DNA of 64,000 nucleotides from Terriglobia bacterium (GTDB taxonomy: Bacteria > Acidobacteriota > Terriglobia > Terriglobales > Acidobacteriaceae): positions 302,843-366,842 of the forward strand of contig JAIQGE010000005.1 in assembly GCA_020072815.1 (NCBI GenBank), read 5' to 3'. The translations under genes and the position numbers were made by a program. Each line of letters starts with the position of its first letter. The stretch's first letter is position 1. This document shows positions 17,602 through 25,324 of the stretch, in pieces. A model generated the notes under the pieces. It worked only from the letters and a program-made list of their open reading frames with translations, was not told where the DNA came from and searched no databases.

Positions 17602-17952
17602 CTAACTGCTTTGCCAGATGATGGCCACGCCGATGGTGATCACCAGAATCGCAATCCAGCGGGGCGCGTTGACGCGCTCTTTCAACAGCAACATGGAGAG
17701 CACGGCAACAATCGGATACCCCAGGCTCAGCAGCGGGAACGCGTACGAAACTTGGATCTTGGCCAGCGCGATCAGCCACAGCCCGGTTGCCAGGGCGAAG
17801 CACAGTGCCCACGCCCACACCCATCCGGAAAGCAGCAGAGCGAAATAGCCTGAGCGCGAAGCTGCATTCTTGCCGGAGACGCCCTTCTTCAGGAAGACTT
17901 GCGCGCAAGCGCCCAGAGCGATGCTCGCCCACAATGCAATCGAAGGCGTCAT
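17602..17952 (-). CDS. Half-size EamA/DMT membrane protein (ArnE/ArnF-like)
   Basis: This 116-residue protein has four predicted membrane helices (TPSIALWASIALGACAQVFL, WVWAWALCFALATGLWLIAL, SYAFPLLSLGYPIVAVLSMLLL, WIAILVITIGVAIIW). It carries the SYAFPLLSL..P..A...L.E.......G segment common to EamA proteins. Half-size proteins of this kind work as dimers; ArnE/ArnF flip undecaprenyl-phosphate-aminoarabinose. The ATG overlaps the stop of the second EamA gene in ATGA, indicating a stoichiometric partner. It probably flips a lipid-linked sugar of the EPS pathway (inference). Confidence 0.8.
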   Translation of the reverse strand: MTPSIALWASIALGACAQVFLKKGVSGKNAASRSGYFALLLSGWVWAWALCFALATGLWLIALAKIQVSYAFPLLSLGYPIVAVLSMLLLKERVNAPRWIAILVITIGVAIIWQSS

Positions 17953-18401
17953 GAGCGGTCTCCTCGCACGGAAAGCTGCAACAGGGCCACGCCCAGCACC
18001 ACCACACCGATGCCTACCCAGCGGCCGGATGATATGTATTCGCCAAAGAAGAATTTGCCGCCCACGCAGACCAGGGCGTAGTTGAGAGCGGTAATCGGAT
18101 ACAGAAAACTGATATCGCGCCGCGATACCGCGGAGATCCAGAACATGGTTCCCAGGCCGTAAATCGCCAGGCCTCCGGCCACTGCGGGCTGCAAGAGGTA
18201 ATGGATGATTCGCGCTACGGTGCTCATGCCCGCCGCTGACGGCGCGGCGGAGATCAGCCCAAATTTGATGAGCAGGTGTCCGGCTGACGCGAACAGAACC
18301 GCCGCCAGCGCAGCCCATTGCCATGACAATGCCTGTTGCGCGGTTTGCTTTTGCGCAACCGCCTGCATGGCCGGCTTCTCCAGAAACACCTGCCCTTCCA
18401 T
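17949..18401 (-). CDS. Half-size EamA/DMT membrane protein, partner of the next gene
   Basis: This 150-residue protein has a hydrophilic N-terminal extension of about 25 residues, then four hydrophobic segments (WQWAALAAVLFASAGHLLIK, VAGGLAIYGLGTMFWISAV, FLYPITALNYALVCVGGKFFFG, WVGIGVVVLGVALLQLSV). The SFLYPITALNYALV...FFGE segment parallels the EamA signature of the adjacent gene. ATG 18401 overlaps the SDR stop in TAATG-like fashion and its own end overlaps the next ATG. The two unequal four-helix proteins look like an ArnE/ArnF-type heterodimer. Confidence 0.8.
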   Translation of the reverse strand: MEGQVFLEKPAMQAVAQKQTAQQALSWQWAALAAVLFASAGHLLIKFGLISAAPSAAGMSTVARIIHYLLQPAVAGGLAIYGLGTMFWISAVSRRDISFLYPITALNYALVCVGGKFFFGEYISSGRWVGIGVVVLGVALLQLSVRGDRS

Positions 18402-19423
18402 TACGCCCCCACTACCACGCGGCTGGAGACGCCGCGCACGGTCTTTTGCCACTCAATGGTGCGAAGCAAGCCTTCTTCGAGCGAAACCTTGGCGGTGAAG
18501 CCAAGCAACTGCTGGGCTTTTGCCGGATTGGGCACGCGGCGGCGAACGTCTTCATACTCGCGTCCGCTGCTGATCTGCTGGTAGGGAATAAATTCCAGCC
18601 GCAGCGGCTCCGGCATGTCCGCCAGCCGGTGGATGGTTTTTGCCAGGTCCACAATGGTGATCTCATGCGTGCTGCCGATATTGATGATCTGGTTGTTTGC
18701 GGCATCGCTTTCCAGCGCCGCCAGAATTCCGCCGACGGTGTCCGAAACGAAGGTAAAACTCCGGGTCTGCAGGCCGTCGCCGTGAATCGGGATGACCTCA
18801 TTGCGCAGGATGGCGTCAATGAACACCGACTGCGGCCCGCCCCACCAGCTCAGGTGATGGCGAGGACCGTAGGAGCCAAAGATCCTCAGCGCGGTCACCG
18901 GGATTCCGTACTCTTCCATGAAGGCAAAAGCCAGGTGCTCGTCAAAAAGTTTGGATACAGCGTAAGCCCAGCGCGGCACGGTGGAGGCGCCGATCACGCT
19001 GGCGCTGGTTTCGCTGAAGGGCACGTCAGGGTTTTTGCCATACACGTCGGAAGTTGACGTGAAAAGGAACTTGGCCTTCTGCTCCGCCGCCAGGCGGAGA
19101 ACGTTCAAGCTGCCTTCGGAATTCACCAGCAGGGTTTGCAGCCGCCCGCCGTAGCGGGGAATCTTGAATGCGGCCAGGTGGGCGATCAACTCAACGCCTT
19201 GGGCCACGGCGTGCAACCTGGCAGCGTCGGTAATGTCCAGCACGTGAAAGCTGAACCGCGGATTGAGCTCGGCTTCGCTAAGGTTCTCCCGTTTTCCGTG
19301 GGAAAGATCATCCACGCCGATGACGCGATGCCCGCGGGATAGCAGAGCATCGCACAGATGTGAGCCGAGAAATCCAGCGGCGCCGGTTACCAGTACAGTC
19401 TTTGGGTCCATGAGTTCACGCAT
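18401..19423 (-). CDS. NAD-dependent nucleotide-sugar epimerase/dehydratase (extended SDR)
   Basis: This protein of about 340 residues has the Rossmann motif VTGAAGFLGSHL at the N-terminus, the DDLSHGKREN nucleotide-selectivity loop, FTSTSDVYG and the catalytic Y-x3-K in WAYAVSKLFDEHL. RIFGSYGPRHHLSWWGG and GDGLQTRSFTFVSD are extended-SDR substrate segments. The usual active-site Ser/Thr is present in STSDVYG. It acts on a UDP- or dTDP-sugar feeding the EPS repeat unit. The start is ambiguous: ATG 19423 overlaps wecB by 8 nt, and ATG 19411 lies 4 nt after its stop; neither has a strong ribosome site. Confidence 0.85.
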   Translation of the reverse strand: MRELMDPKTVLVTGAAGFLGSHLCDALLSRGHRVIGVDDLSHGKRENLSEAELNPRFSFHVLDITDAARLHAVAQGVELIAHLAAFKIPRYGGRLQTLLVNSEGSLNVLRLAAEQKAKFLFTSTSDVYGKNPDVPFSETSASVIGASTVPRWAYAVSKLFDEHLAFAFMEEYGIPVTALRIFGSYGPRHHLSWWGGPQSVFIDAILRNEVIPIHGDGLQTRSFTFVSDTVGGILAALESDAANNQIINIGSTHEITIVDLAKTIHRLADMPEPLRLEFIPYQQISSGREYEDVRRRVPNPAKAQQLLGFTAKVSLEEGLLRTIEWQKTVRGVSSRVVVGA

Positions 19424-20579
19424 GTTGTAGGGAATTACTTCGAGTGCTGCAGGTCTCCTGCAGAATTTCAATGATGCGGTCAGACGCGGCGCCATCGCCA
19501 AAAGCCTGCAGCGCCGGCCGGGATTCAGGGCTGGCGCCGTTGTTCGACCACAAGCTCTGCACCAGCGGAAGGATCTTCTCCGGCGAAGTGCCCACCACAC
19601 GGTTCCAGCCCGATTGCAACGTCTCCGTCCATTCCGTTTCGTCGCGCAGCGTCAGGCAGGGCGTGCCCAGGAAGTAGGCTTCTTTCTGCACGCCACCGGA
19701 ATCGGTCATGACCAGTTGCGCGTTGGCTTCCAGCTGCAACATGTCGAGATAAGGGAGCGGAGCGAGGATGCGCAGGTGCTGGGCGGAGAACAGCCGCTTC
19801 TTCAAGTCGCGATATTCCGGCTCGCAGTCCAGCTTGGCCCGCAGCCGCGGATGCATGGCGAACACGGTCGGCCGGTCCAGGCGGCAAAGCGTGTCCGCCA
19901 ATTCTTCCATCCGCGGTAGAGAATCGGTGTTTTCGGCGCGATGAATCGTCACCAGAATGAATTGCCGGGGCGTCAGGCCCAAAGTATCCAGCGCCTGCGA
20001 TTGTTGCGCGGCCAGCGGCGCAAACTCGCGTACCGCGTCGAGCATTACGTCGCCGCAGAAATGAACGTTGCTGACAACGCCTTCGCGCGCCAGCTGTTCC
20101 ACCGCGGCATAGGTGGGGCAGAGCAGCACGTCAGAGACATGGTCGGCGACCAGCCGGTTGATTTCTTCCGGCATCAGACGATTGAAGCTGCGCAGGCCGG
20201 ATTCCACGTGGGCCACCGGAATATGGAGCTTGACCGCGGCCAGAGCGCCCGCCAGCGTAGAGTTGGTGTCGCCGTATACGATCACGAAGTCCGGCTTCTC
20301 TTGCACCAGAATTTCTTCAATCCCTTGCAGCATGGCGGCGGTCTGCGCGCCGTGGCTGCCTGATCCAACGCCCAGGTCAAAATCAGGAGCCGGGAGGGGA
20401 AGCTGTTGGAAGAAGACTTCCGCCATCTCAAAGTCGTAGTGTTGCCCGGTGTTCAGCAACAGGTGCTGGATGCGGTCTTGCGGCGGAGCGGTCTGGTTGA
20501 ACCGCTCTACCGCTGCGCACACCATGGCCGCTTTAACGAACTGCGGCCGCACTCCGATGATGGACAGAAACTTTCTCAT
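19416..20579 (-). CDS. wecB: UDP-GlcNAc 2-epimerase (non-hydrolysing, WecB/WbpI family)
   Basis: This 387-residue enzyme begins KFLSIIGVRPQFVKAAMV and contains TGQHYD, VIVYGDTNSTLAGALAA, VAHVESGLRSFNRLMPEEINR and the C-terminal TDSGGVQKEAYFLGTPCLTLRDETEW. All are hallmarks of the non-hydrolysing 2-epimerase. It converts UDP-GlcNAc to UDP-ManNAc. A WbpI-like substrate, UDP-2,3-diacetamido-glucuronate, is possible because a WbpD-like acetyltransferase and a WbpB-like dehydrogenase are encoded next to it. It starts 5 nt after the acyltransferase stop. The symbol wecB is given by family; the exact substrate is open. Confidence 0.88.
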   Translation of the reverse strand: MRKFLSIIGVRPQFVKAAMVCAAVERFNQTAPPQDRIQHLLLNTGQHYDFEMAEVFFQQLPLPAPDFDLGVGSGSHGAQTAAMLQGIEEILVQEKPDFVIVYGDTNSTLAGALAAVKLHIPVAHVESGLRSFNRLMPEEINRLVADHVSDVLLCPTYAAVEQLAREGVVSNVHFCGDVMLDAVREFAPLAAQQSQALDTLGLTPRQFILVTIHRAENTDSLPRMEELADTLCRLDRPTVFAMHPRLRAKLDCEPEYRDLKKRLFSAQHLRILAPLPYLDMLQLEANAQLVMTDSGGVQKEAYFLGTPCLTLRDETEWTETLQSGWNRVVGTSPEKILPLVQSLWSNNGASPESRPALQAFGDGAASDRIIEILQETCSTRSNSLQHA

Positions 20580-20584
20580 CGCCG

Positions 20585-21331
20585 TTATTGGTTCTCCAGC
20601 AGTTGGTCCTTGGGAACGTCACGCCAGATGCGCGCGGGCGATCCCAGAACAATCTTGCGGGCCGGCACATCTTTGGTGACTACCGAACCGGCAGCCACCA
20701 GGGCGTCTTCACCCAGCGTGAGCCCGGGGAGCACAGTCACGTTGGCCCCGATGCGCGCGCCTTTCTTCATGGTGACGCCTTTGTGATATTTGAAACGGTC
20801 TTTGGTGCGGCCCAGGAAGTTGTCATTGGTGAAGGTGACTTCCGGCGCGATGAAGCACCCGTCGCCGATCTCCGAGAGCGCGGTAATGTAGGCTTCGGTC
20901 TCCAGCTTGCACCGGCTGCCGACTTTGACTTTGTTCTCAATGGTCACGCCGCGGCCGATGATGGTAAACTCACCCACTTCCACGTTTTCGCGAATGGACG
21001 CCATATCGGCGACCATCACTTTTTTGCCGATTCGGCAGCCGCGGTAGATCACCACCATGGCCCCGATCATGCAATCGTCTTCAATCACGCACGCGTCCAG
21101 CGTCTGGTCCTGGGTGACCGCGCTCAGAGCGGCCTTCATGGGCAGCTTGCCGATGACTGTGTTGTCATCAATGCGGACGTTGTTCCCGATCATGCTTCCG
21201 GGATGGATCACCACGCCGCTGCCAATCCTGCAATTTGCCCCCAACTGCACGTTTTCGTGTACGACTGTGTTATGCCCCAACTGCGTACCAGCGGCGATCG
21301 TTGCCGTTGGATGAATGAAGTTTGTCATCAT
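20585..21331 (-). CDS. Left-handed beta-helix (hexapeptide) acyltransferase, WbpD/WlbB-like
   Basis: This 248-residue protein is made almost entirely of hexapeptide repeats (IHPTATIAAGTQLGHNTVVHENVQLG, and VTVLPGLTLGEDALVAAGSVVTKDVPARKIVLGSPAR at the C-terminus). It also has the insertion and CFIAPEVTFTNDNFLGR loop typical of UDP-3-amino-sugar N-acetyltransferases. It should acetylate an amino sugar nucleotide in the cytoplasm with acetyl-CoA. AAGGA lies 6 nt before ATG 21331. Its start overlaps the end of the Gfo/Idh gene by 62 nt. Other hexapeptide acyltransferases are possible. Confidence 0.85.
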   Translation of the reverse strand: MMTNFIHPTATIAAGTQLGHNTVVHENVQLGANCRIGSGVVIHPGSMIGNNVRIDDNTVIGKLPMKAALSAVTQDQTLDACVIEDDCMIGAMVVIYRGCRIGKKVMVADMASIRENVEVGEFTIIGRGVTIENKVKVGSRCKLETEAYITALSEIGDGCFIAPEVTFTNDNFLGRTKDRFKYHKGVTMKKGARIGANVTVLPGLTLGEDALVAAGSVVTKDVPARKIVLGSPARIWRDVPKDQLLENQ

Positions 21332-22337
21332 GCCCTGTCCTTAATGAAATTGGCACGCCGTCCTGCTCCATGGAGCGCTGGGCTGCCTCTATGATTCGAA
21401 TCACCCGGAGACCATCACGCGCGTCGGAAACCGGGGTCTTGCGTTCGCGCACGCAGTCCACAAAGTGCTGGACTTCCAGCTTCAACGGTTCCGTCATGTC
21501 CACCCGGGGAATATGAATGTCGCCAAATCGCACCTGGATGGCTTCACCGTAGCTCTTGGCCGGCGGCATTTCCGCGTGGTTGTCATAGATGCGGAGTTTT
21601 TCGGTGTTCTCGGCATCGTCAAACACCGCCATTTTGTTCTTGCCCACAATGGTGGTGCGCCGGACTTTGTGCGGGTCCAGCCAGCTCAAATGGATGTGGG
21701 CCATGATCCGGTTGTCAAAGAACAGGCTGAGGAACACCACGTCCTCAATGCCGTCCTGGATGTAGCTCTGGCCGCGGCAGCTCACGTTGGTGGGCTCCAT
21801 GTCCAGCATGTAAAGGATTTGCGAGATGTCGTGCGGAGCAAAGCTCCACAAGGCGTTTTCATCGCCGCGAATGCGGCCCAGGTTCACGCGCTGCGCGTAG
21901 ATGTAGTAGACCGGGCCGAGTTCGCCGGAGGTGATCAGCGTCTTCAGCTTCTTCACCACCGGGTGGTATTCCAGGAGATGGCCCACCATCAATATGCGAT
22001 TGTGTTTGTCGGCCAGTTCCAGCAACTCTTCCGCATGGCGGACGTCGAGGGTGAACGGCTTTTCCACGAACACGTCGCGCCCGGAGAGCATGGCGCGCTT
22101 GGCATAGTCGTAGTGGGTGACCGCAGGGGAGGCGATGGCCACGGCGTCAATGTCCTGCTGCAGGAGTTTTTCGAACGAATCCACCGGCTGCACGCCCGGC
22201 CACGCCCGCGCCGCGGAGTCGCGCCGTTTCTGGTCCAGGTCAAAGCTGCTGGTCAGATTGCAGTTCTTGTTTTCGGCAAAATTTCTGGTCAGGTTCCAAC
22301 CCCAGGCCCCCAGTCCCACTGTCCCGATTCGCACCAT
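21270..22337 (-). CDS. Gfo/Idh/MocA oxidoreductase, WbpB/WlbA-like
   Basis: This 355-residue enzyme begins VRIGTVGLGAWGWNLTRNFAEN (NAD-binding fold), has the catalytic-Lys motif VFVEKPFTLD near residue 95, and the substrate-domain segments GHLLEYHPVVKKLK and LWSFAPHDISQILYMLD. The closest functional analogue I recognise is the UDP-N-acetylglucosaminuronate 3-dehydrogenase of diacetamido-mannuronate synthesis, supported by the WbpD-like and 2-epimerase genes that follow. ATG 22337 is chosen with GGGGAG 9 nt upstream. The last 20 codons overlap the acyltransferase gene, which is unusual but leaves both proteins intact. Confidence 0.83.
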   Translation of the reverse strand: MVRIGTVGLGAWGWNLTRNFAENKNCNLTSSFDLDQKRRDSAARAWPGVQPVDSFEKLLQQDIDAVAIASPAVTHYDYAKRAMLSGRDVFVEKPFTLDVRHAEELLELADKHNRILMVGHLLEYHPVVKKLKTLITSGELGPVYYIYAQRVNLGRIRGDENALWSFAPHDISQILYMLDMEPTNVSCRGQSYIQDGIEDVVFLSLFFDNRIMAHIHLSWLDPHKVRRTTIVGKNKMAVFDDAENTEKLRIYDNHAEMPPAKSYGEAIQVRFGDIHIPRVDMTEPLKLEVQHFVDCVRERKTPVSDARDGLRVIRIIEAAQRSMEQDGVPISLRTGHDDKLHSSNGNDRRWYAVGA

Positions 22338-22402
22338 ACTTCTCATCTCCCCTTTGGTCTCGCCGGTCCGCATCACGCCGGCGTCGTGGTTCTTGAATAT
22401 CT

Positions 22403-23224
22403 CTAGGCCACGTTTGCTTCTTTGCGCTTGCTCATGGCAGTGACCGGCCGCTTGCTGGGCACGGGCGCAGATGATGCAGGCAGAATGAAGCCGAACAGCA
22501 TCTTCAAATGCAAAAGCGTGGTACGCGCCACCTTCATCTTGCTGCGGCCCAGGTTGCGCGCGCGCAGCACCATGGGAACTTCCGCCACGGTGTAGCCCCG
22601 CCGGCCGGCCGCCAGCAGGATCTCCGCCGCGGAAACAAATCCGTCTGACTTGAAGGGCACGCGCCGCACCACTTCTTCGCGATACGCCCGGAAAATACTG
22701 GTGTAGGTGTACAGCTTGAGCGGCGATAGCATCCGGTAGAGCATGGAGCAGCCCTTGCTCAGCACCAGGCGCCAGGCGGGTACGCCTTCCACACCACCTT
22801 GCGGGTGATAAGGCGAGGCCACGGCAATGTCATCACCGCTCACGCGCAGCGTGGTCAGGAGCAGCCGCAAGCCTTCCGGGGAATAGCTGCAGTCAGCGTC
22901 AATGGTGCAGACAAAAGCGCCGGTGGAATGCTGGAATCCCGTGCGAAACGCCGCTCCCACGCCGCGGTTGACGATGTGCTCGACCACGCGGAAAGTGACC
23001 GGTTGGCCGGCAAAGTGATGGTGCAGCGCGGACACGGTGGCATCACTGCTGCCATCGTCCACAAAAACAAACTCCACATCAAAGTCGTCTGCCAGGAGGT
23101 CGCGCAGACACAACAGTTTCTGCTTGAGCTGGCCGATCCCGTCTTCTTCATTGAAGATGGGGACCACCACGGAGACGAGTTCACGCTTGCTGATCATAAC
23201 GACTTGTTCCCTCTGCTTAGTCAT
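22403..23224 (-). CDS. GT2 glycosyltransferase, polyprenyl-phosphate-sugar synthase-like
   Basis: This 273-residue GT-A enzyme has SVVVPIFNEEDGI, the metal-binding FVFVDDGSSD and CTIDADCSYSPEGL, and SIFRAYREEVVRRVPF, a pattern seen in dolichol/undecaprenyl-phosphate sugar synthases (DPM1, ArnC). A single short hydrophobic stretch (LHLKMLFGFILPA) near the C-terminus could touch the membrane; there are no full transmembrane helices. It probably makes a monophosphate-linked sugar donor. The ATG overlaps the stop of the sigma-54 regulator gene by 8 nt. It fits a flip-and-transfer route with the EamA pair and the GT-C protein. Confidence 0.85.
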   Translation of the reverse strand: MTKQREQVVMISKRELVSVVVPIFNEEDGIGQLKQKLLCLRDLLADDFDVEFVFVDDGSSDATVSALHHHFAGQPVTFRVVEHIVNRGVGAAFRTGFQHSTGAFVCTIDADCSYSPEGLRLLLTTLRVSGDDIAVASPYHPQGGVEGVPAWRLVLSKGCSMLYRMLSPLKLYTYTSIFRAYREEVVRRVPFKSDGFVSAAEILLAAGRRGYTVAEVPMVLRARNLGRSKMKVARTTLLHLKMLFGFILPASSAPVPSKRPVTAMSKRKEANVA

Positions 23225-24329
23225 TGTCTTTCTTGATGATGGGAGCCTGGGCTTCCACCGGCGTTTTGGGCTCCGGGCGCCGGACCGTCCGGCGGCGCTC
23301 GGAAGGCACGCCCACTTCTTTCAACTTGTAGAGCAGCGCGCGATAGCTGATGCTGAGCAGCTTGGCGGCCCGCTTGCGGTTCCACCCGTTGGCTTCCACC
23401 ACCTTCAAGATCACCTTGCGCTCCACCTGGCGCACCGCCTGCTTGGTAATGTCTTTGAGGGAAATCTGCTGGCCCGGAGGGATCACGAACTTGAAGATGT
23501 CAGACTCATGCTCCACCAGCGCGGAGAGGATCGCATCTTCCGACCCCAGCACCACGTAGCGCTTCATCAAATTTTCCAGCTGGCGGATGTTGCCTGGCCA
23601 GTGGTACTCCTGCATGCGGCTGATGGCCGCTTCCGACAACGGCGCCGTCCGGCAGTTATGTTTTTCGTTGTACTTCTGCAGGAAGTACTGGGCCATGGCC
23701 GGCAGGTCTTCCAGGCGTTCGCGCAACGGAGGCAGGTGAAGGTTCACCACGTTCATGCGGTAGAACAGGTCCTCGCGAAAATGACCTGCCGCTATTTCCG
23801 ATTCCAGATCGCGATTGGTGGCACAAATGAACCGGACATGCACTTTCTTGTCTTCCTGCCCGCCAATGCGGCTGAACGTTCCGTCCTGCAGCAGGTGCAG
23901 CAGCTTGGCCTGCACGCCTGAATCGAGTTCTCCGATTTCATCCAGAAATAGCGTTCCGGAGTTGGCCATTTCCACCCGGCCAGGCTTAGAGCCCACAGCG
24001 CCGGTAAAAGACCCTTTCTCATAACCAAAGAGCTCGCTCTCGATTAAGGTCGCGGGGATGGCCGCGCAGTTCACGTGCACAAAGGGCTTATTGGCTACCG
24101 ACGAGTAATGATGGACGAGATAAGCAATGGCATCCTTACCCGTGCCGCTTTCGCCGGTGATCAAAACAGGAATGTCGGTTGGAGCGACTTTGCGGATCCG
24201 TTCTCTGATCGTCGCCAAAGCGGGCGAGCGCCCAAAGATAACTTCCTCCGGCGGCAACTTCGCGCCGTTGGAAGGAGCGTTGTTCAACGCTCTTGCAGTA
24301 TTCCCCTGGTAGCTGGCAGACAAATACAT
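23217..24329 (-). CDS. Sigma-54-dependent activator without receiver domain
   Basis: This 370-residue protein has a short N-terminus, an AAA+ domain with Walker A GESGTGKD at 59-66, a sigma-54 contact loop GSFTGA at 106-111 (Ser for Ala), Walker B TLFLDEIGEL and REDLFYRMNV, and a Fis-type HTH near 315-345 (RKRAAKLLSISYRALLYKLKEVG). No response-regulator domain is present, so it cannot be controlled by phosphorylation. It resembles PrsR-type activators of PEP-CTERM EPS loci without their receiver. ATG 24329 has AAAGGA 7 nt upstream. It heads the long EPS operon and has a sigma-54 promoter of its own, which suggests autoactivation. Confidence 0.88.
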   Translation of the reverse strand: MYLSASYQGNTARALNNAPSNGAKLPPEEVIFGRSPALATIRERIRKVAPTDIPVLITGESGTGKDAIAYLVHHYSSVANKPFVHVNCAAIPATLIESELFGYEKGSFTGAVGSKPGRVEMANSGTLFLDEIGELDSGVQAKLLHLLQDGTFSRIGGQEDKKVHVRFICATNRDLESEIAAGHFREDLFYRMNVVNLHLPPLRERLEDLPAMAQYFLQKYNEKHNCRTAPLSEAAISRMQEYHWPGNIRQLENLMKRYVVLGSEDAILSALVEHESDIFKFVIPPGQQISLKDITKQAVRQVERKVILKVVEANGWNRKRAAKLLSISYRALLYKLKEVGVPSERRRTVRRPEPKTPVEAQAPIIKKDND

Positions 24330-24360
24330 ATTTCGATCCTTTGGTCTCGCCACCCTTAAG

Positions 24361-24376
24361 TGCATTCCAGACGCCA
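24361..24376 (-). promoter_or_regulatory. Candidate sigma-54 promoter of the activator-led EPS operon
   Basis: On the minus strand the sequence reads TGGC-N8-ATGCA, with correct GG-N10-GC spacing. The predicted start, about 24350, gives a leader of about 20 nt that just contains the ribosome site of the gene at 24329. The inner part of the -24 element deviates from consensus. Confidence 0.55.
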
Positions 24377-24925
24377 ACCTGCTCGGCCACTAACACACTC
24401 GGAGAATCATCTGTAAGCTGTTGATTCTTTAGCGCTGTGCTTGAGAAGTGGGTGCGGCAACGGTTGGCTTTCAGAGAGCGGCCAACGGTTTGACACAAAG
24501 GGTCAAAGAGAAAACATTTTCACATTGGGAACACCTTTTCCTCCAAAAAGGAGCACATTCGCCAGTAAGCTGCCTGCCAACGAAGCCTCGCGGGTATTCT
24601 CACCAGAAACGAAACGGATTTGCCGATTCGGACACTATTTTTAAGGTAGTGTCTAGAGCAGAACAGAAATTGGACTCAAGTGGACTTTGGACTAAGGTGA
24701 AAGATTTTGCCGATTTCGCCTTATATTCACTTGATTCCAGAATGCGCTGGTCCTATAGTACGGACACTGTGTTGTACTAAAGCAAGAAAGTGTATTGGCC
24801 AAGTGGCCGATCGCTCGCTGACCCAGGCGTAGCCCCAGAAAGAAAGCGCTCGATCATGAGTGCGTTTCTTGGCGTTTGGTAACCGGCGCGCGTATCGACG
24901 GAATCGGACACCTGGAAGAGGGGTT

Positions 24926-25183
24926 ATGAAGTCACATTCTAACTTCCGTGCGCTGGCGGCGATTCAGCCCGTGGACGATGGCCTTCGGAGTGTTCTCCGG
25001 GATCCCGCGTTCAACCTGAAACCCGCTCAGCCCCGCTCGCAGACCGCGGAGACGTCAATACCGCTCTCTGGAGTGCTTCCTCAAGTCCTTAATCCAATCC
25101 GCAACTTGGCTGGCAAAAATGCGCGCGTCGTAACGGCGCGAGATGGGTTCAACCCATCGTGGACTGCACTCTGTTTTGTGTAA
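24926..25183 (+). CDS. Possible small protein of unknown function
   Basis: An 85-codon frame starts at ATG 24926 with AGAGGGG 2-3 nt upstream and ends 142 bp before the histidine kinase gene. The predicted protein is soluble, with no recognisable domain, and rather rich in Pro, Ala and Arg. Codon use does not clearly support or reject it. Only the ribosome site and its location in front of the regulatory genes speak for it. Confidence 0.25.
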   Translation: MKSHSNFRALAAIQPVDDGLRSVLRDPAFNLKPAQPRSQTAETSIPLSGVLPQVLNPIRNLAGKNARVVTARDGFNPSWTALCFV

Positions 25184-25324
25184 GCCCATCGGTGGAAATG
25201 TTCACTTTTGAACGTGACCTAAGTCACAGGCTTGTGCGCAAAAAAGTTCTACTATGCAGCTTTGGTAGAGCAAATGTTTGCAAGCGTCCTGTGTAACTGT
25301 TTGCAGAAAGGCTGACGCAGGTAA

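Larger units (their letters stand above)
24330..25324. other. Regulatory intergenic region between sigma-54 activator and histidine kinase genes
   Basis: These 995 bp between divergent regulators hold the leftward candidate sigma-54 promoter at 24361-24376 and a 10-bp inverted repeat with one mismatch (AACGGTTGGC at 24459-24468 and GCCAACGGTT at 24481-24490). The repeat is about 125 bp upstream of the predicted start, a suitable place for an activator site. A weak 85-codon reading frame lies at 24926-25183. No clear rightward promoter was identified. Confidence 0.5.

Noticed and set aside
24465..24479. A rightward GG-N10-GC pattern resembling a sigma-54 site
   Set aside because: Only the TGGC and GC bases match, and the nearest convincing rightward gene starts about 850 bp downstream; it also overlaps the inverted repeat of the activator region.
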